This document shows positions 17,652 through 27,052 of a stretch of 64,000 nt of DNA, in pieces. The position numbers and the translations under genes are program-made. Position 1 is the stretch's first letter. Every line of letters starts with the position of its first letter. The DNA comes from Streptococcaceae bacterium AF77-01CM03A (lineage in GTDB: Bacteria > Bacillota > Bacilli > Lactobacillales > Streptococcaceae), in contig JAQDDS010000001.1 in assembly GCA_027665725.1 (NCBI GenBank), positions 558,001-622,000 on the forward strand, written 5' to 3'. The notes beneath the pieces are model-generated. The model searched no databases and was not told the origin of the DNA. It saw nothing but the letters and a program-made list of their open reading frames with translations.

Positions 17652-18962
17652 CTAGTCTACAAATTCAAACTCAAATTTTCCAATACGGACAAGGTCGCCG
17701 TCCTTAGCACCACGAGCACGAAGAGCTTCATCAACTCCCATACCACGCAACTGACGCGCAAATTTCATGACAGACTCATCACGATCAAAGTTAGTCATGT
17801 TAAAGAGTTTCATGAGTTTTTCACCTGACAGAACCCAAGTTGCATCGTCATCACGACCAATCTCAAATGGTTTTTCTTCTTCATCAAAGCCATAGTAAAC
17901 CTCTTCTTCCATTTCTGATTCGTCATAAAGAAGGAATTCTGGCGTTTTATCAAGAAGTTCAGCCGTTGCGTCTAATAGAGGCGCAAGACCTTGCTTAGTC
18001 AAACCTGAAATTGGGAAGATTGGCGGTAATTCTTCAAATTCATCATAATTAGCAGCCAATTTCTTCTTGAACTCTTCAAGATTTTCTTGACTTTCAGGCA
18101 TATCCATCTTATTGGCAACAATAATCTGTGGACGCTCCATCAGACGAAGATTGTAAGATTCAAGTTCCTTGTTGATTGCTAGATAGTCCTCGTAAGGATC
18201 ACGTCCTTCACTAGCTGACATGTCAATAATATGTAGGATAACACGAGTACGCTCGATATGGCGCAAGAACTGAGTCCCTAGTCCAACACCTTGGCTAGCA
18301 CCTTCAATCAATCCAGGAAGGTCTGCTACTGCAAATGAATCCCCTGACTGGGTACGAACCATCCCAAGATTAGGAACAATTGTTGTAAAATGGTAAGCTC
18401 CAATTTTTGGTTTCGCAGAAGTGATGACACTAAGTAGAGTTGATTTACCAACAGACGGGAAGCCAACTAAGCCAACATCCGCAAGAATTTTAAGTTCTAA
18501 CTGTAATTCACGTTCCTGACCTGGTTCTCCATTTTCTGAGATTTCTGGCGCAGGATTTTTAGGTGTTGCAAAACGGATATTTCCTCGACCACCACGACCT
18601 CCATGAGCCACGATGAACTCTTGTCCATTCTCTATCAAATCAGTAAGAACTTTTCCAGTTTCCGCATCACGCACAGTTGTCCCTTGAGGTACACGGACAA
18701 TTAAATCTTCTGCCCCTCTACCATGCATTCCTTTTGTCATCCCTTTTTCACCTGATTGGGCCTTGAAATGACGATTGTATCGGAAGTCCATAAGGGTACG
18801 CAAGCCTTCGTCTACAACGAAAACAACGTTACCACCACGTCCTCCATCACCGCCCCAAGGTCCACCGTTAGGGACATATTTTTCACGACGAAAGGCAACC
18901 ATGCCATCGCCACCATTACCAGCCTTTACTTTAATCTTGGCTGTGTCTAAAAACATACTCAT
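17652..18962 (-). CDS. obg: Obg/CgtA ribosome-associated GTPase
   Basis: 436 residues. Glycine-rich Obg domain (1-158, with GGRGGRGN repeats), Ras-like G domain with P-loop [18 protein letters not shown] and NKMD, then the OCT C-terminal domain (about 350-436). Obg is an essential GTPase that assists 50S subunit maturation and links to stringent response and replication. Two ATGs lie together at the start (MSM); the upstream one is kept. The small coupled gene described above follows it. Confidence 0.96.
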   Translation of the reverse strand: MSMFLDTAKIKVKAGNGGDGMVAFRREKYVPNGGPWGGDGGRGGNVVFVVDEGLRTLMDFRYNRHFKAQSGEKGMTKGMHGRGAEDLIVRVPQGTTVRDAETGKVLTDLIENGQEFIVAHGGRGGRGNIRFATPKNPAPEISENGEPGQERELQLELKILADVGLVGFPSVGKSTLLSVITSAKPKIGAYHFTTIVPNLGMVRTQSGDSFAVADLPGLIEGASQGVGLGTQFLRHIERTRVILHIIDMSASEGRDPYEDYLAINKELESYNLRLMERPQIIVANKMDMPESQENLEEFKKKLAANYDEFEELPPIFPISGLTKQGLAPLLDATAELLDKTPEFLLYDESEMEEEVYYGFDEEEKPFEIGRDDDATWVLSGEKLMKLFNMTNFDRDESVMKFARQLRGMGVDEALRARGAKDGDLVRIGKFEFEFVD

Positions 18963-18976
18963 ATTCTCTTCTCACT

Positions 18977-19003
18977 TTAAAAAGGGCTGGGAAAATCCCA
19001 GTC
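18977..19003 (-). terminator. Terminator of the DUF4044 gene
   Basis: CTGGGATTTTCCCAG followed by CCCTTTTTAAA on the minus strand, 36 bases beyond the DUF4044 stop codon and just upstream of obg. Confidence 0.75.
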
Positions 19004-19038
19004 ACCAACTATTACAATTTGATCCTACAACAAGTATT

Positions 19039-19173
19039 TTAAAATCTGCTGAATACACCAATTGCAGTCGCAAAAATACCTGCTAAAGTAACAAACAACA
19101 TGATTAATACGACAAACATTGTTAGTTTTTCAAAGAAAGTTTTTTTACGTTTACCATTATCACCGAATGCCAT
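19039..19173 (-). CDS. DUF4044 small membrane protein
   Basis: 44 residues from the ATG at 19171-19173, preceded by GGAGAGACT. The sequence begins MAFGDNGKRKKTFFEKLTMF and is followed by one hydrophobic helix (VVLIMLFVTLAGIFATAIG). This matches the DUF4044 family of tiny single-pass proteins found in streptococci. Function unknown. It lies between the PspC gene and obg on the same strand, with its own terminator. Confidence 0.8.
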   Translation of the reverse strand: MAFGDNGKRKKTFFEKLTMFVVLIMLFVTLAGIFATAIGVFSRF

Positions 19174-19202
19174 AGTCTCTCCTTTACTATAATACTCTAT
19201 TT

Positions 19203-19394
19203 TTAAAATTCATCTGATACAGGAGCAATTGCCCACAAGATCAAGTAAGCAATAAGTCCTGCACCATAACAGAAAGCCAAAACTCCCCAAATAACACGAA
19301 CAATTGTAGGGTCAATATCAAAATAATTAGCTAAACCAGCACATACACCACCGATTTTTTGATCTCTACCACTTCTCATAAATTTCTTTTTCAT
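19203..19394 (-). CDS. PspC domain protein
   Basis: 63 residues forming one PspC domain: a basic start (MKKKFMRSGRDQKIGGVCAG), the conserved LANYFDIDPTIVRVIW and a membrane segment. PspC proteins in many bacteria act in the phage-shock or envelope-stress response at the membrane; in streptococci the partner is not established. AAGGAAAT precedes the ATG. It follows the glycolipid synthase genes and precedes the DUF4044 gene, so three envelope-related genes may share a transcript. Confidence 0.9.
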   Translation of the reverse strand: MKKKFMRSGRDQKIGGVCAGLANYFDIDPTIVRVIWGVLAFCYGAGLIAYLILWAIAPVSDEF

Positions 19395-19420
19395 ATTTTT
19401 ATTTCCTTTCTTTGATTTGA

Positions 19421-20737
19421 TTAATCATTTAAATATTTTCTTAAATTTCTTAATTGTTTTCTAGATGCCTTAAGAATACGCTTCGAACTTTTAACTGGCA
19501 TCGTAACAGCCTGTTGCGGAATATAGAAGACTGTCTTTAAAATACGTTTTGTAACAGGTTCGTCAGCCCCTGTTTCCTTGGCAAAATTATTTGAAATAAT
19601 GACGTCTAGATAAAATTCATGGACTCTTCTACCAAAATTCTCAGCAGAAATTTCATATAATTTTTCAGCCAAGTGTTTTTCATCCATTGACGGTGTTACA
19701 AGTAAGGCTTCAAGAATCGCTCCTGCCAAGTCCCTTTCCTCATAATAAAGGGTTCCAAACATTTTATCATTGATGAGATTATCCAGATAAGGATTCCCAT
19801 GGGCAATAACAGGAGTCTTACTTGCCAAACTTTCAAGATAAGTCAATCCTTGAGTCTCACTTGTTGAAGCTGATATGAAGAAATCAGCTGCCTTATAATA
19901 AAGTGCCGTTTCATTTGGCGGTATCATCCCTGTAAAAATAACAGAATCTTGAATCTGCAAGTCTTCTGCCTGCTCCTTAAGATTTTTCAAATAAGGTCCA
20001 TCTCCAGCTACAACCAGTTTAACATTTGGTTCTTCTTTTAGGACATCTGGTAAAGCCCTAAGAACTGCTTGAATATTCTTCTCGTAAGAAACTCGAGAAA
20101 GACTTAGAAGCATTTTTTCGTCTTGTTGGATCCCTAGTTTATCCCGTAAGTCACTAATGTGTTCAGGACCAATCTCAGGGCGTTCAAATTTTGCAAGTTC
20201 AATTCCAGTAGGAATGACACGCTTTTCAACTTTTACCTTATAGTCAGATAAAAGGTCGCGCACAATTTCACTCGGGCAAATAACCCCATCAACGTCATGA
20301 AGAAATCCTCTCACAAGATACTTGACCATACCTGGACGAATCAACATCCCCTTAGCAATATAGTGGACATAATCCTCATACTGGGTATGATAGGTATGAA
20401 TGACTGGGATTTTCAGTTCACGAGCAATCCATATTCCCAATAAACCAAGAGAAAACTCTGTCTGGGTATGAATAATGTCTAACTGATATTGTTTCGCAAT
20501 CTCAAGAGCTTTTGTAAATCCACGGTAAGCAAAACGACGATCTTTAAAGGCAAAGAAAGGAACACTAGGAATACGAATAATCTGCCAGTCTTCATAACGA
20601 TTGACATCCTTATCGGTTGTCGTGAAGATAAAGACTGCATGCCCTTGCTTTTCAAGCTCTGTTTTTAAGGTTCGAATACTGGTTGCAACACCCGAAACCT
20701 GTGGGAAATAAGTATCTGTAAATAATCCAATTCGCAT
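19421..20737 (-). CDS. 1,2-diacylglycerol 3-alpha-glucosyltransferase
   Basis: 438 residues of the GT4 fold (GT-B). The N-terminal MRIGLFTDTYFPQVSGVATS and the E-x7-E donor site STSETQGLTYLESLAS are typical. A basic C-terminal tail (KSSKRILKASRKQLRNLRKYL) suggests a monotopic membrane association. By similarity to the pneumococcal partner of CpoA it transfers glucose from UDP-Glc to diacylglycerol, making the first glycolipid and lipoteichoic-acid anchor. It starts nine bases after the cpoA stop codon, with GAGGTAG as ribosome site, so the two synthases form a unit. Confidence 0.9.
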   Translation of the reverse strand: MRIGLFTDTYFPQVSGVATSIRTLKTELEKQGHAVFIFTTTDKDVNRYEDWQIIRIPSVPFFAFKDRRFAYRGFTKALEIAKQYQLDIIHTQTEFSLGLLGIWIARELKIPVIHTYHTQYEDYVHYIAKGMLIRPGMVKYLVRGFLHDVDGVICPSEIVRDLLSDYKVKVEKRVIPTGIELAKFERPEIGPEHISDLRDKLGIQQDEKMLLSLSRVSYEKNIQAVLRALPDVLKEEPNVKLVVAGDGPYLKNLKEQAEDLQIQDSVIFTGMIPPNETALYYKAADFFISASTSETQGLTYLESLASKTPVIAHGNPYLDNLINDKMFGTLYYEERDLAGAILEALLVTPSMDEKHLAEKLYEISAENFGRRVHEFYLDVIISNNFAKETGADEPVTKRILKTVFYIPQQAVTMPVKSSKRILKASRKQLRNLRKYLND

Positions 20738-20745
20738 ATACTACC

Positions 20746-21789
20746 TCATTTTTTTCCTAAAGCTGCTTGCTCCCGATAGAATTTTAGCCAGATTTCTAAG
20801 AGATGCTCTTCTGAATATTCTCTTGAAATAGCCTTGGCCTTTTCTTTTAACTCTTTCAAAGCTTCTGGATGCTCTCGATATTCCAAAATGGCTTCTTTCA
20901 TTTCTTCTACATCGGTGGTTGGTCTGTAATTTCCTTCTAGAATCACCTTATAAAGATCTAAGTCCCGAAGCATAATGGGAGCTTCACAACTCGCAGCTTC
21001 TAAAATAGTCATCGGAAAGAGCTCGTTATAGCTAGGAAGTAAGAACAAATCTGCCAAAGCATACAGTTCTCTCATCCGTTCTGGCTCAACAATTCCAGGG
21101 AAAATCAGATTCTCTGGAGGATTATCCATGATTTTTTTATAGCGTTCATAACCATCTGTAATCCCACCAAATGAGAAGCCTCCAGCCCAAATAAAGGTGA
21201 TATCCGGTAGTTCCTCAGCAAGTGTAATGAAATCATCAATCCCTTTACGCTTTTGAACCTGCCCAGCCCCTACTACTACAAATTGATTTTCGTTCAATCC
21301 CATGTCACTTCGAAGTTTGCTTACTTCTTCTTCAGGAAGTGAATGCCATTTTTCTTTGTTAACAAAGTTAGGGATGTAGGTCACCTTTTCACGAGGAATA
21401 CCAGCTGCAACCAAATCTTCGATAAAAGTAGGATTAACCACAACTAAATGTTCCATACGGTCATAAAAAGAAAACACATAGCGTTTAACAATTCCTTTTA
21501 AGAAGAACGGAATTTTCAAACTGCCCTCTAAGGTATCAGGTAAGAAGTGGACATAACCAATTCTACGACCTGAACGCTTCTTTTGAAAAGTTGACAGATA
21601 ATAAGGAAGGTCGATTGTATGAAAATGAGTAACATCAGCTTCTACAGGAAGATTCTCCGTTACAATTAGTTGGTCTTTCGCATCACGTTTCAAAAGTTGC
21701 ACAAGTTCACGGTAAGCTCCGGAAACACCTTGGCCTGCTACCTTTTCACTTGAACTTAGCATATTGATGCGTAATTTCTCTTTTTCCAT
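20746..21789 (-). CDS. cpoA: CpoA-type glycolipid galactosyltransferase
   Basis: 347 residues when started at the ATG at 21789 (MEKEKLRINMLSSSEKVAGQ). The GT-B glycosyltransferase has FLLPSYNELFPMTILEAASC as donor site. It closely resembles pneumococcal CpoA, which adds galactose to glucosyl-diacylglycerol, giving the diglycosyl lipid used in the membrane; cpoA changes affect piperacillin resistance. An alternative ATG lies three codons upstream. Neither has a clear Shine-Dalgarno, and an extended -10 box ends seven bases before this ATG. The start is therefore uncertain and the mRNA may be leaderless. Confidence 0.9.
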   Translation of the reverse strand: MEKEKLRINMLSSSEKVAGQGVSGAYRELVQLLKRDAKDQLIVTENLPVEADVTHFHTIDLPYYLSTFQKKRSGRRIGYVHFLPDTLEGSLKIPFFLKGIVKRYVFSFYDRMEHLVVVNPTFIEDLVAAGIPREKVTYIPNFVNKEKWHSLPEEEVSKLRSDMGLNENQFVVVGAGQVQKRKGIDDFITLAEELPDITFIWAGGFSFGGITDGYERYKKIMDNPPENLIFPGIVEPERMRELYALADLFLLPSYNELFPMTILEAASCEAPIMLRDLDLYKVILEGNYRPTTDVEEMKEAILEYREHPEALKELKEKAKAISREYSEEHLLEIWLKFYREQAALGKK

Positions 21790-21796
21790 ACTATCC

Positions 21797-21805
21797 ATTA
21801 TATCA
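21797..21805 (-). promoter_or_regulatory. Extended -10 promoter of cpoA
   Basis: TGATATAAT on the minus strand, its last base seven bases from the chosen ATG. TTGCTG lies about 19 bases upstream as a poor -35. Confidence 0.6.
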
Positions 21806-21834
21806 TTTTCTTGAAAGAAAATCAGCAAATTAAA

Positions 21835-21890
21835 AGAGAGATAGCATAAAAGCTAGGGAATTTCCTAACACTTAGACTATTTCTCTTTTT
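21835..21890 (-). terminator. Possible long hairpin terminator upstream of the SufT-like gene
   Basis: Plus-strand AAAAGAGAGATAG and CTATTTCTCTTTTT are nearly complementary. They enclose a small inner hairpin (CTAGGGAATTTCCTA). The element lies between the SufT-like gene and cpoA on the minus strand and has a T run at its minus-strand 3' side only in part. Confidence 0.45.
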
Positions 21891-21898
21891 ATATGATT

Positions 21899-22228
21899 CT
21901 ATTTAATACCTAAAGCGATACGTGCATAGCGACTCATTTTTTCAACCGTCCAAGCTGGATACCAAACTAATTTTACTTCAACATTAGTAACCTCTGGGAC
22001 ATCTGTCATAGCATCATAGATTTGATCGGTCAAGAGGTCGGCCAAAGGACAACCCATAGTCGTCAAGGTCATATCGATCTCAGTATCACCGGTATCACCA
22101 TCAAATCGAATCTCATAAATTAGACCTAGGTTAACGATATCAATTCCTAATTCTGGGTCGATAACTTCTTCTAAAGCCGTCAAAATCCGTGTTTTGATGT
22201 TTTCAATTTGCTCTTCTGTGTAAGCCAT
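21899..22228 (-). CDS. SufT/MIP18-type iron-sulfur assembly factor (DUF59)
   Basis: 109 residues forming one DUF59/MIP18 domain, with EEVIDPELGIDIVNLGLIY and LTTMGCPLADLL, the conserved DPE and Cys-containing motifs. Such proteins (SufT, PaaD-like) help mature iron-sulfur proteins in the cytosol. AGGAG precedes the ATG. The gene lies directly downstream of rpoD, 17 bases away, and is probably carried on the dnaG-rpoD transcript. Confidence 0.9.
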   Translation of the reverse strand: MAYTEEQIENIKTRILTALEEVIDPELGIDIVNLGLIYEIRFDGDTGDTEIDMTLTTMGCPLADLLTDQIYDAMTDVPEVTNVEVKLVWYPAWTVEKMSRYARIALGIK

Positions 22229-22245
22229 ATTCAGTCTCCTATAAC

Positions 22246-23355
22246 CTAATCTTCGATAAAGTCACGAAGAGGTTTGCTTCTACTTGGTTGGCGAAGTTTT
22301 CTCAACGCTTTTGCCTCAATCTGACGGATACGCTCACGAGTGACGTTAAAGACTTTACCCACATCTTCTAACGTACGCATTTTACCATCATCGAGTCCAA
22401 AACGAAGACGAAGAACATTTTCTTCTCTATCAGTCAAGGTATCTAGAACTTCATCCAACTGCTCACGCAAAACGATGCGAGTTGTGTAGTCAACTGGATT
22501 TTCAATCACTTCATCTTCGATAAAGTCTCCAAGGTGGCTATCATCTTCTTCACCAATAGGCGTTTCTAGAGAAACTGGTTCTTGCGCAATCTTAAGAATT
22601 TCACGAACTTTATCAGGTGTCATATCCATACGTTCTGCAATTTGTTCAGGAGTAGGATCTTGTCCCAACTCTTGAAGAAGATTACGTTGTTCACGAACAA
22701 GCTTATTGATTGTTTCCACCATGTGAACCGGAATACGGATGGTACGAGCTTGGTCAGCAATGGCACGGGTAATAGCCTGACGGATCCACCAAGTTGCATA
22801 AGTTGAGAATTTGAACCCTTTAGAGTAGTCAAATTTATCAACGGCTTTCATAAGCCCCATGTTACCTTCTTGGATTAAGTCAAGGAATTGCATTCCACGT
22901 CCAACATAGCGTTTCGCGATAGACACAACCAAACGAAGGTTAGCTTCTGCTAGACGTTGCTTCGCTTCAACATCGCCTGCTTCAACAGCAAGGGCCAATT
23001 CTTTTTCTTCTTCGTTTGTAAGAAGAGGTACAACCCCAATTTCTTTCAAATACATGCGAACAGGATCGTTAACCTTGGCAGATGTAGAACCAATTAAGTC
23101 CTCATCACTTAGTTCCGGTTCTTCCTCTGTACTTAGAACACGTTCACTTGGATTTCCTTCGTTATCCGTGATTGCAATACCTGCATCTTGAATACGTTGC
23201 AAAAGATTTTCAATCCCTTCAACATCAAGAGCAAAAGGAATTACAAGGACATTGTTGATTTCGTCATCTGTCGCAGTACCAGTTTTCTTATGGTTACGAA
23301 TAAACTCAGCGACTTGGACATCAAAAGTTGTTACTTCTTTTTGTTTTTTTGCCAT
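22246..23355 (-). CDS. rpoD: Primary sigma factor RpoD (sigma-A)
   Basis: 369 residues. Regions 2 ([35 protein letters not shown]), 3 and 4 ([18 protein letters not shown]) are all intact, with a shortened region 1.1 as usual in firmicutes. It directs RNA polymerase to the TTGACA/TATAAT promoters seen throughout this window. It lies two bases after dnaG, with GGAG inside the end of dnaG, as in the macromolecular-synthesis operon. No rpsU is present upstream. Confidence 0.97.
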   Translation of the reverse strand: MAKKQKEVTTFDVQVAEFIRNHKKTGTATDDEINNVLVIPFALDVEGIENLLQRIQDAGIAITDNEGNPSERVLSTEEEPELSDEDLIGSTSAKVNDPVRMYLKEIGVVPLLTNEEEKELALAVEAGDVEAKQRLAEANLRLVVSIAKRYVGRGMQFLDLIQEGNMGLMKAVDKFDYSKGFKFSTYATWWIRQAITRAIADQARTIRIPVHMVETINKLVREQRNLLQELGQDPTPEQIAERMDMTPDKVREILKIAQEPVSLETPIGEEDDSHLGDFIEDEVIENPVDYTTRIVLREQLDEVLDTLTDREENVLRLRFGLDDGKMRTLEDVGKVFNVTRERIRQIEAKALRKLRQPSRSKPLRDFIED

Positions 23356-23357
23356 TC

Positions 23358-25118
23358 TTACTCCATTCTTCTTTTTTGGGCAATTAAGCGTTCAAGCTCT
23401 TCTAAAGCAGTATCAGTATCACCTACATGACTAGCTTCCTGAACCTTCTTTTTGATTTGCAAATTTTGTTGATGCAAAAGAGCACGATTACGAGACTCTT
23501 CCACTTCTTTTAGTTCTTCTGGAGACATTTCAGAAGGTAGATCCAAGGCTAACACTTGGTACCAAGCATTTTCCACTTCTCTAGTCTGATTTGCTAAGTC
23601 TTCAGAAGATATCGAACCATTATCAATCAAGAGTCCATACAAGGTCTGAAACTCTGGAGTTTCAAATACAAAATCATCTCTCAAACGATAATCATTCAAC
23701 ACAAGGGGGTGCTCCATCATACGATAAAGAATATGTGCTTCAGCTCTCATGACTGCCGTCAATTGTTTAGAAACCGACATAGTAATTGGTGTCGGATTAA
23801 CGACTTGCTTAACCTTCTCTTGTCTCTGTCTAACACGACTTTCGTTGATAATGTGCTCAACTTGTTGATAATCAAAAGAAGGTAAATGATCCGTCAGTAA
23901 ATGAATATAAGTATTCTGAGCTGTGATAGATGGTTCTTTGACGATAAGAGGTGCAATTTTCTCGATAAAATCAATCTGTGCTTGAAGATTTTCACTATTA
24001 CTTGGTTTGTAATGATGAATATAAAACTCAATCGGACTGATTCGTGTATTGGATAAAAGATAAGCCAAATCCTCTGGAGAATTCTTTTGTAAATACTCAT
24101 CAGGGTCCATTGCATCAGGAATCTGGACTACTTGTACAGGTAGATCTTTAAGCTCGTCCAAAGCTTTAGCAGTTGCTGCTTGTCCTGCCTTATCACCATC
24201 ATAAGTGATAATCACTTTTTTAGTAAAGCGTTTGAGATGCTCAACGTGTTCAGCAGTCAAGGCTGTTCCCATGGAAGCTACAGCATTTTCAATACCAGCA
24301 CGGTAGGCTGCAATGACATCCATAAAACCTTCCATCAGATAAATTTCAGGAGCTTTACCAGACCCTTTTTTTACTCTATCCAAATGATATAATTCGTAAC
24401 TCTTGTTAAAAATTGCCGTCGCTCGACTATTTTTATACTTGGCAGTTTGAGAATCTGTCTCTTGCCAAACACGACCAGAAAAAGCAATTACCTTACCTTG
24501 ATCGTTTGAGAGTGGAAATATAATCCGGTTATGGAAGGTATCAAAGAATTGATTACTCTCAGAAAGATAAAATAGACCTGAATCCAGCAAGTCCTTCTCA
24601 CTATAATCGTCTGCTAAACGCTGATAAAGATAAGAGCGTTCTGCTGGAGCTAGACCAATCATAAAGTGTTTAATGACATCATCAGTCAGGCCACGTTTAT
24701 AGAGATAGTTTCTCGCCTCCTCACCCATTTTAGTCGTCATTAGGATTGCATGATAAAAGCGTGCAGCCTTGTCATGCATATCGTAGAGATTTTGATGAGG
24801 TGACGTGTGTGGGACAGGGTTATGTACAGGAGCTTCAAGGTGCATTCCGAGTCGTTCGCCCAACATCCTTACCGCATCGGCAAAGGTTACTTGTTGATAT
24901 TCCTCTATAAACTTAAAGACGTCTCCTGAACGACCACAACCAAAACAGTGGTAAAACTGCTTATCTTCAACTACGTTAAAGGAAGGGGTCTTTTCACCAT
25001 GAAAAGGACAGAGCCCTAAAAAGTTCCGTCCAGATTTTTGTAAAGAAATCACTTCTCCTATGATTTCGACAATATTGGTATTGTTTTTGATTTCTTCGAT
25101 GACTCTCTTGTCAACCAT
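23358..25118 (-). CDS. dnaG: DNA primase DnaG
   Basis: 586 residues from the ATG at 25118. GGAGG eight bases upstream decides this start over the ATG at 25133, which overlaps that site. CHC2 zinc finger C37, H40, C58, C61 ([21 protein letters not shown]). The Toprim core has EGFMD and YDGDKAGQ, and the C-terminal helicase-binding domain is present. It makes RNA primers for replication. First gene of the dnaG-rpoD unit. Confidence 0.97.
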   Translation of the reverse strand: MVDKRVIEEIKNNTNIVEIIGEVISLQKSGRNFLGLCPFHGEKTPSFNVVEDKQFYHCFGCGRSGDVFKFIEEYQQVTFADAVRMLGERLGMHLEAPVHNPVPHTSPHQNLYDMHDKAARFYHAILMTTKMGEEARNYLYKRGLTDDVIKHFMIGLAPAERSYLYQRLADDYSEKDLLDSGLFYLSESNQFFDTFHNRIIFPLSNDQGKVIAFSGRVWQETDSQTAKYKNSRATAIFNKSYELYHLDRVKKGSGKAPEIYLMEGFMDVIAAYRAGIENAVASMGTALTAEHVEHLKRFTKKVIITYDGDKAGQAATAKALDELKDLPVQVVQIPDAMDPDEYLQKNSPEDLAYLLSNTRISPIEFYIHHYKPSNSENLQAQIDFIEKIAPLIVKEPSITAQNTYIHLLTDHLPSFDYQQVEHIINESRVRQRQEKVKQVVNPTPITMSVSKQLTAVMRAEAHILYRMMEHPLVLNDYRLRDDFVFETPEFQTLYGLLIDNGSISSEDLANQTREVENAWYQVLALDLPSEMSPEELKEVEESRNRALLHQQNLQIKKKVQEASHVGDTDTALEELERLIAQKRRME

Positions 25119-25155
25119 AGACAATACCTCCATTTTATCACAGTTTACTTTATAT

Positions 25156-25184
25156 AGTATACTTTATTTCTGAAAAAAAGTAAA
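25156..25184 (-). promoter_or_regulatory. Promoter of dnaG-rpoD
   Basis: Minus strand TTTACT (25179-25184), exactly 17 bases, TATACT (25156-25161). The remaining spacer to 25305 shows nothing else I can support. Confidence 0.8.
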
Positions 25185-25305
25185 CCATTTCATACCTTTT
25201 ACATGCTTCTATTTCAAAGATTATGGCATTTGAGAAGTAAAATTTCAGGCAAAAACAAATATCCTTAAATATTGAAAAAAATATTGTTAAAAATCACTCT
25301 TTTTG

Positions 25306-25342
25306 TAAAAAAACTTAGAGGTAGAATGCTACCTCTAAGCTC
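25306..25342 (-). terminator. Terminator of the trp-type ABC operon
   Basis: CTTAGAGGTAG-CATT-CTACCTCTAAG followed by TTTTTTT on the minus strand, about 30 bases after the ATPase stop codon. Confidence 0.9.
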
Positions 25343-25370
25343 TTTTGTAATCAATAAATACATAAATCGT

Positions 25371-26129
25371 TTACTCAAATAGTTGATAGTAATCAGAAAT
25401 TTTCATCTTGGCTTTTTCATCCTTATTCAAATCTTGGATGATTCTTCCTTCTTTCATGACAATGAGGCGATTTCCATACTTGAGAGCATCTTCCATATGG
25501 TGGGTAATCATCAAAGCAGTCAGATGGTCCTTGCTGACAAAGTCATCTGTCAATTCCATCAAGGCAACACTTGTTTTAGGGTCAAGTGCAGCCGTGTGTT
25601 CATCCAATAAAAGAAGTTCTGGACGTTTTAAGGTTGCCATTAAGAGGCTCAAGGCTTGTCTTTGTCCACCTGACAAGAATTCAATCGGTGTATCCAAGTG
25701 TTTCTCTAGTCCATTTCCAACCTTCTCAATAGTTGCTTGAAATTCTTCCTTGTAAGCTGAGAGTCTTCTTGGAAAGAGTCCACGCTTTTCTCCACGAAAC
25801 TTAGCAATCAAGAGGTTTTCTGCAACTGTCATACGAGGGGCAGTTCCCATTTTTGGATCTTGGAAGACACGAGAGAGATACTTGGCACGTTTTTCAGGGC
25901 TGAAATGAGTCACATCCTCACCCATGATACGAATAGTCCCACTAGTCAAGGGAAGAGTTCCTGCAATGCTATTAAAGAGCGTTGACTTTCCTGCTCCATT
26001 TCCACCCAAGATTGTAATGAAGTCATGTTCATAAATTTCAAGTGAAACATCGTTTAGGATAATTTTTTCCTCGTCGAAGCCATTTTTCACAATTTTTGTG
26101 GCATTTTTTAATTCAACAATTGCTGTCAT
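25371..26129 (-). CDS. ABC importer ATP-binding protein (TrpZ type)
   Basis: 252 residues, a single ABC ATPase with Walker A GGNGAGKST, signature LSGGQRQ and LLLDEHTAALDP. It supplies energy for the permease and binding protein encoded upstream. Its start overlaps the permease stop by four bases. Because the whole operon sits behind a tryptophan-type T-box, the substrate is most likely tryptophan or a precursor, as proposed for the pneumococcal trpXYZ operon. Third and last gene of the operon. Confidence 0.88.
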   Translation of the reverse strand: MTAIVELKNATKIVKNGFDEEKIILNDVSLEIYEHDFITILGGNGAGKSTLFNSIAGTLPLTSGTIRIMGEDVTHFSPEKRAKYLSRVFQDPKMGTAPRMTVAENLLIAKFRGEKRGLFPRRLSAYKEEFQATIEKVGNGLEKHLDTPIEFLSGGQRQALSLLMATLKRPELLLLDEHTAALDPKTSVALMELTDDFVSKDHLTALMITHHMEDALKYGNRLIVMKEGRIIQDLNKDEKAKMKISDYYQLFE

Positions 26130-26992
26130 TTGCTAAACTTGACTCCTTTCAAGTATTTATCCTTAAGTGTTGGAATGACTAGACAAGTTGCTAGGATAAG
26201 AGCACTATATAGTCGAAGGTAGCTTGTGTTAAAGCCGAGAGCAATGACTCCCCATACTAGGAATTGGTAGCTAATTGAACCAACGACAATAGTAACCAAA
26301 CGTTCTGCTAGGGTCAAACTCTTAAAGAGTACTTCTCCGATAATCAAGCTAGCAAGCCCAACTACGATAACCCCGATACCACGAGAAACATCTGCATATC
26401 CTTCTTGTTGAGCGATAAGAGCGCCAGCAAGTGCGATCACACCATTTGACAAGACCAAGCCCATCAACTCCATACGTCCAGTATTGATACCAAAACTACG
26501 AGCCATATCTGGATTATCTCCTGTTGCGATATAAGCTTGTCCCAATTTAGTATCTAGGAAGAAAAGCATAAGAAGGATAACCAAAGTCACAAAAATCAAA
26601 CCTGTAAATAATTGATTAACCTCAGATGAGAAAGGAAGAACGTCCTGGATTTGTTTAGTTCCTAAGAGCCCAAGGTTTGCCCGTCCCATAATCATGAGCA
26701 TGATAGAATGACAAGAAGTCATCACCAAAATACCAGACAAGAGTGTTGGAATCTTTCCTTTCGTGTAAAGAAGACCAGTCGCTAAACCTGCAAGACAGCC
26801 TGCACCAACAGCTACTAAGGTAGCAAGAAAAGGATTGACTCCTTGTGTAATTAGAGTTACTGCTACCGCTCCACCAAGTGGAAAGGAACCCTCGGTTGTC
26901 ATATCTGGAAAGTTGAGGATTCGAAAGGTCATAAAGATTCCCAAACCTAGAATAGCCCAGACAAATCCTTGTGAAATTATCGATACTATCAT
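26126..26992 (-). CDS. ABC importer permease (TrpY type)
   Basis: 288 residues with about eight hydrophobic helices, of the branched-chain/TrpY-like permease family (GLGIFMTFRILNFPDMTTEGSF). It forms the membrane channel of the T-box-controlled importer. It starts 60 bases after the binding-protein gene. The intervening hairpin is likely to lower permease expression relative to the binding protein. Confidence 0.88.
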   Translation of the reverse strand: MIVSIISQGFVWAILGLGIFMTFRILNFPDMTTEGSFPLGGAVAVTLITQGVNPFLATLVAVGAGCLAGLATGLLYTKGKIPTLLSGILVMTSCHSIMLMIMGRANLGLLGTKQIQDVLPFSSEVNQLFTGLIFVTLVILLMLFFLDTKLGQAYIATGDNPDMARSFGINTGRMELMGLVLSNGVIALAGALIAQQEGYADVSRGIGVIVVGLASLIIGEVLFKSLTLAERLVTIVVGSISYQFLVWGVIALGFNTSYLRLYSALILATCLVIPTLKDKYLKGVKFSK

Positions 26993-27014
26993 GTTACATT
27001 CATTTCCTTCTTTT

Positions 27015-27052
27015 AAAAATTGGAGGAGATGTCTCCAACTCCTCCTTCATTC
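27015..27052 (-). promoter_or_regulatory. Hairpin between binding-protein and permease genes
   Basis: Minus strand GGAGGAG...CTCCTCC, followed by AATTTTTAAAAG. It is probably a partial terminator or mRNA-stabilising structure giving more binding protein than permease. Confidence 0.55.
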
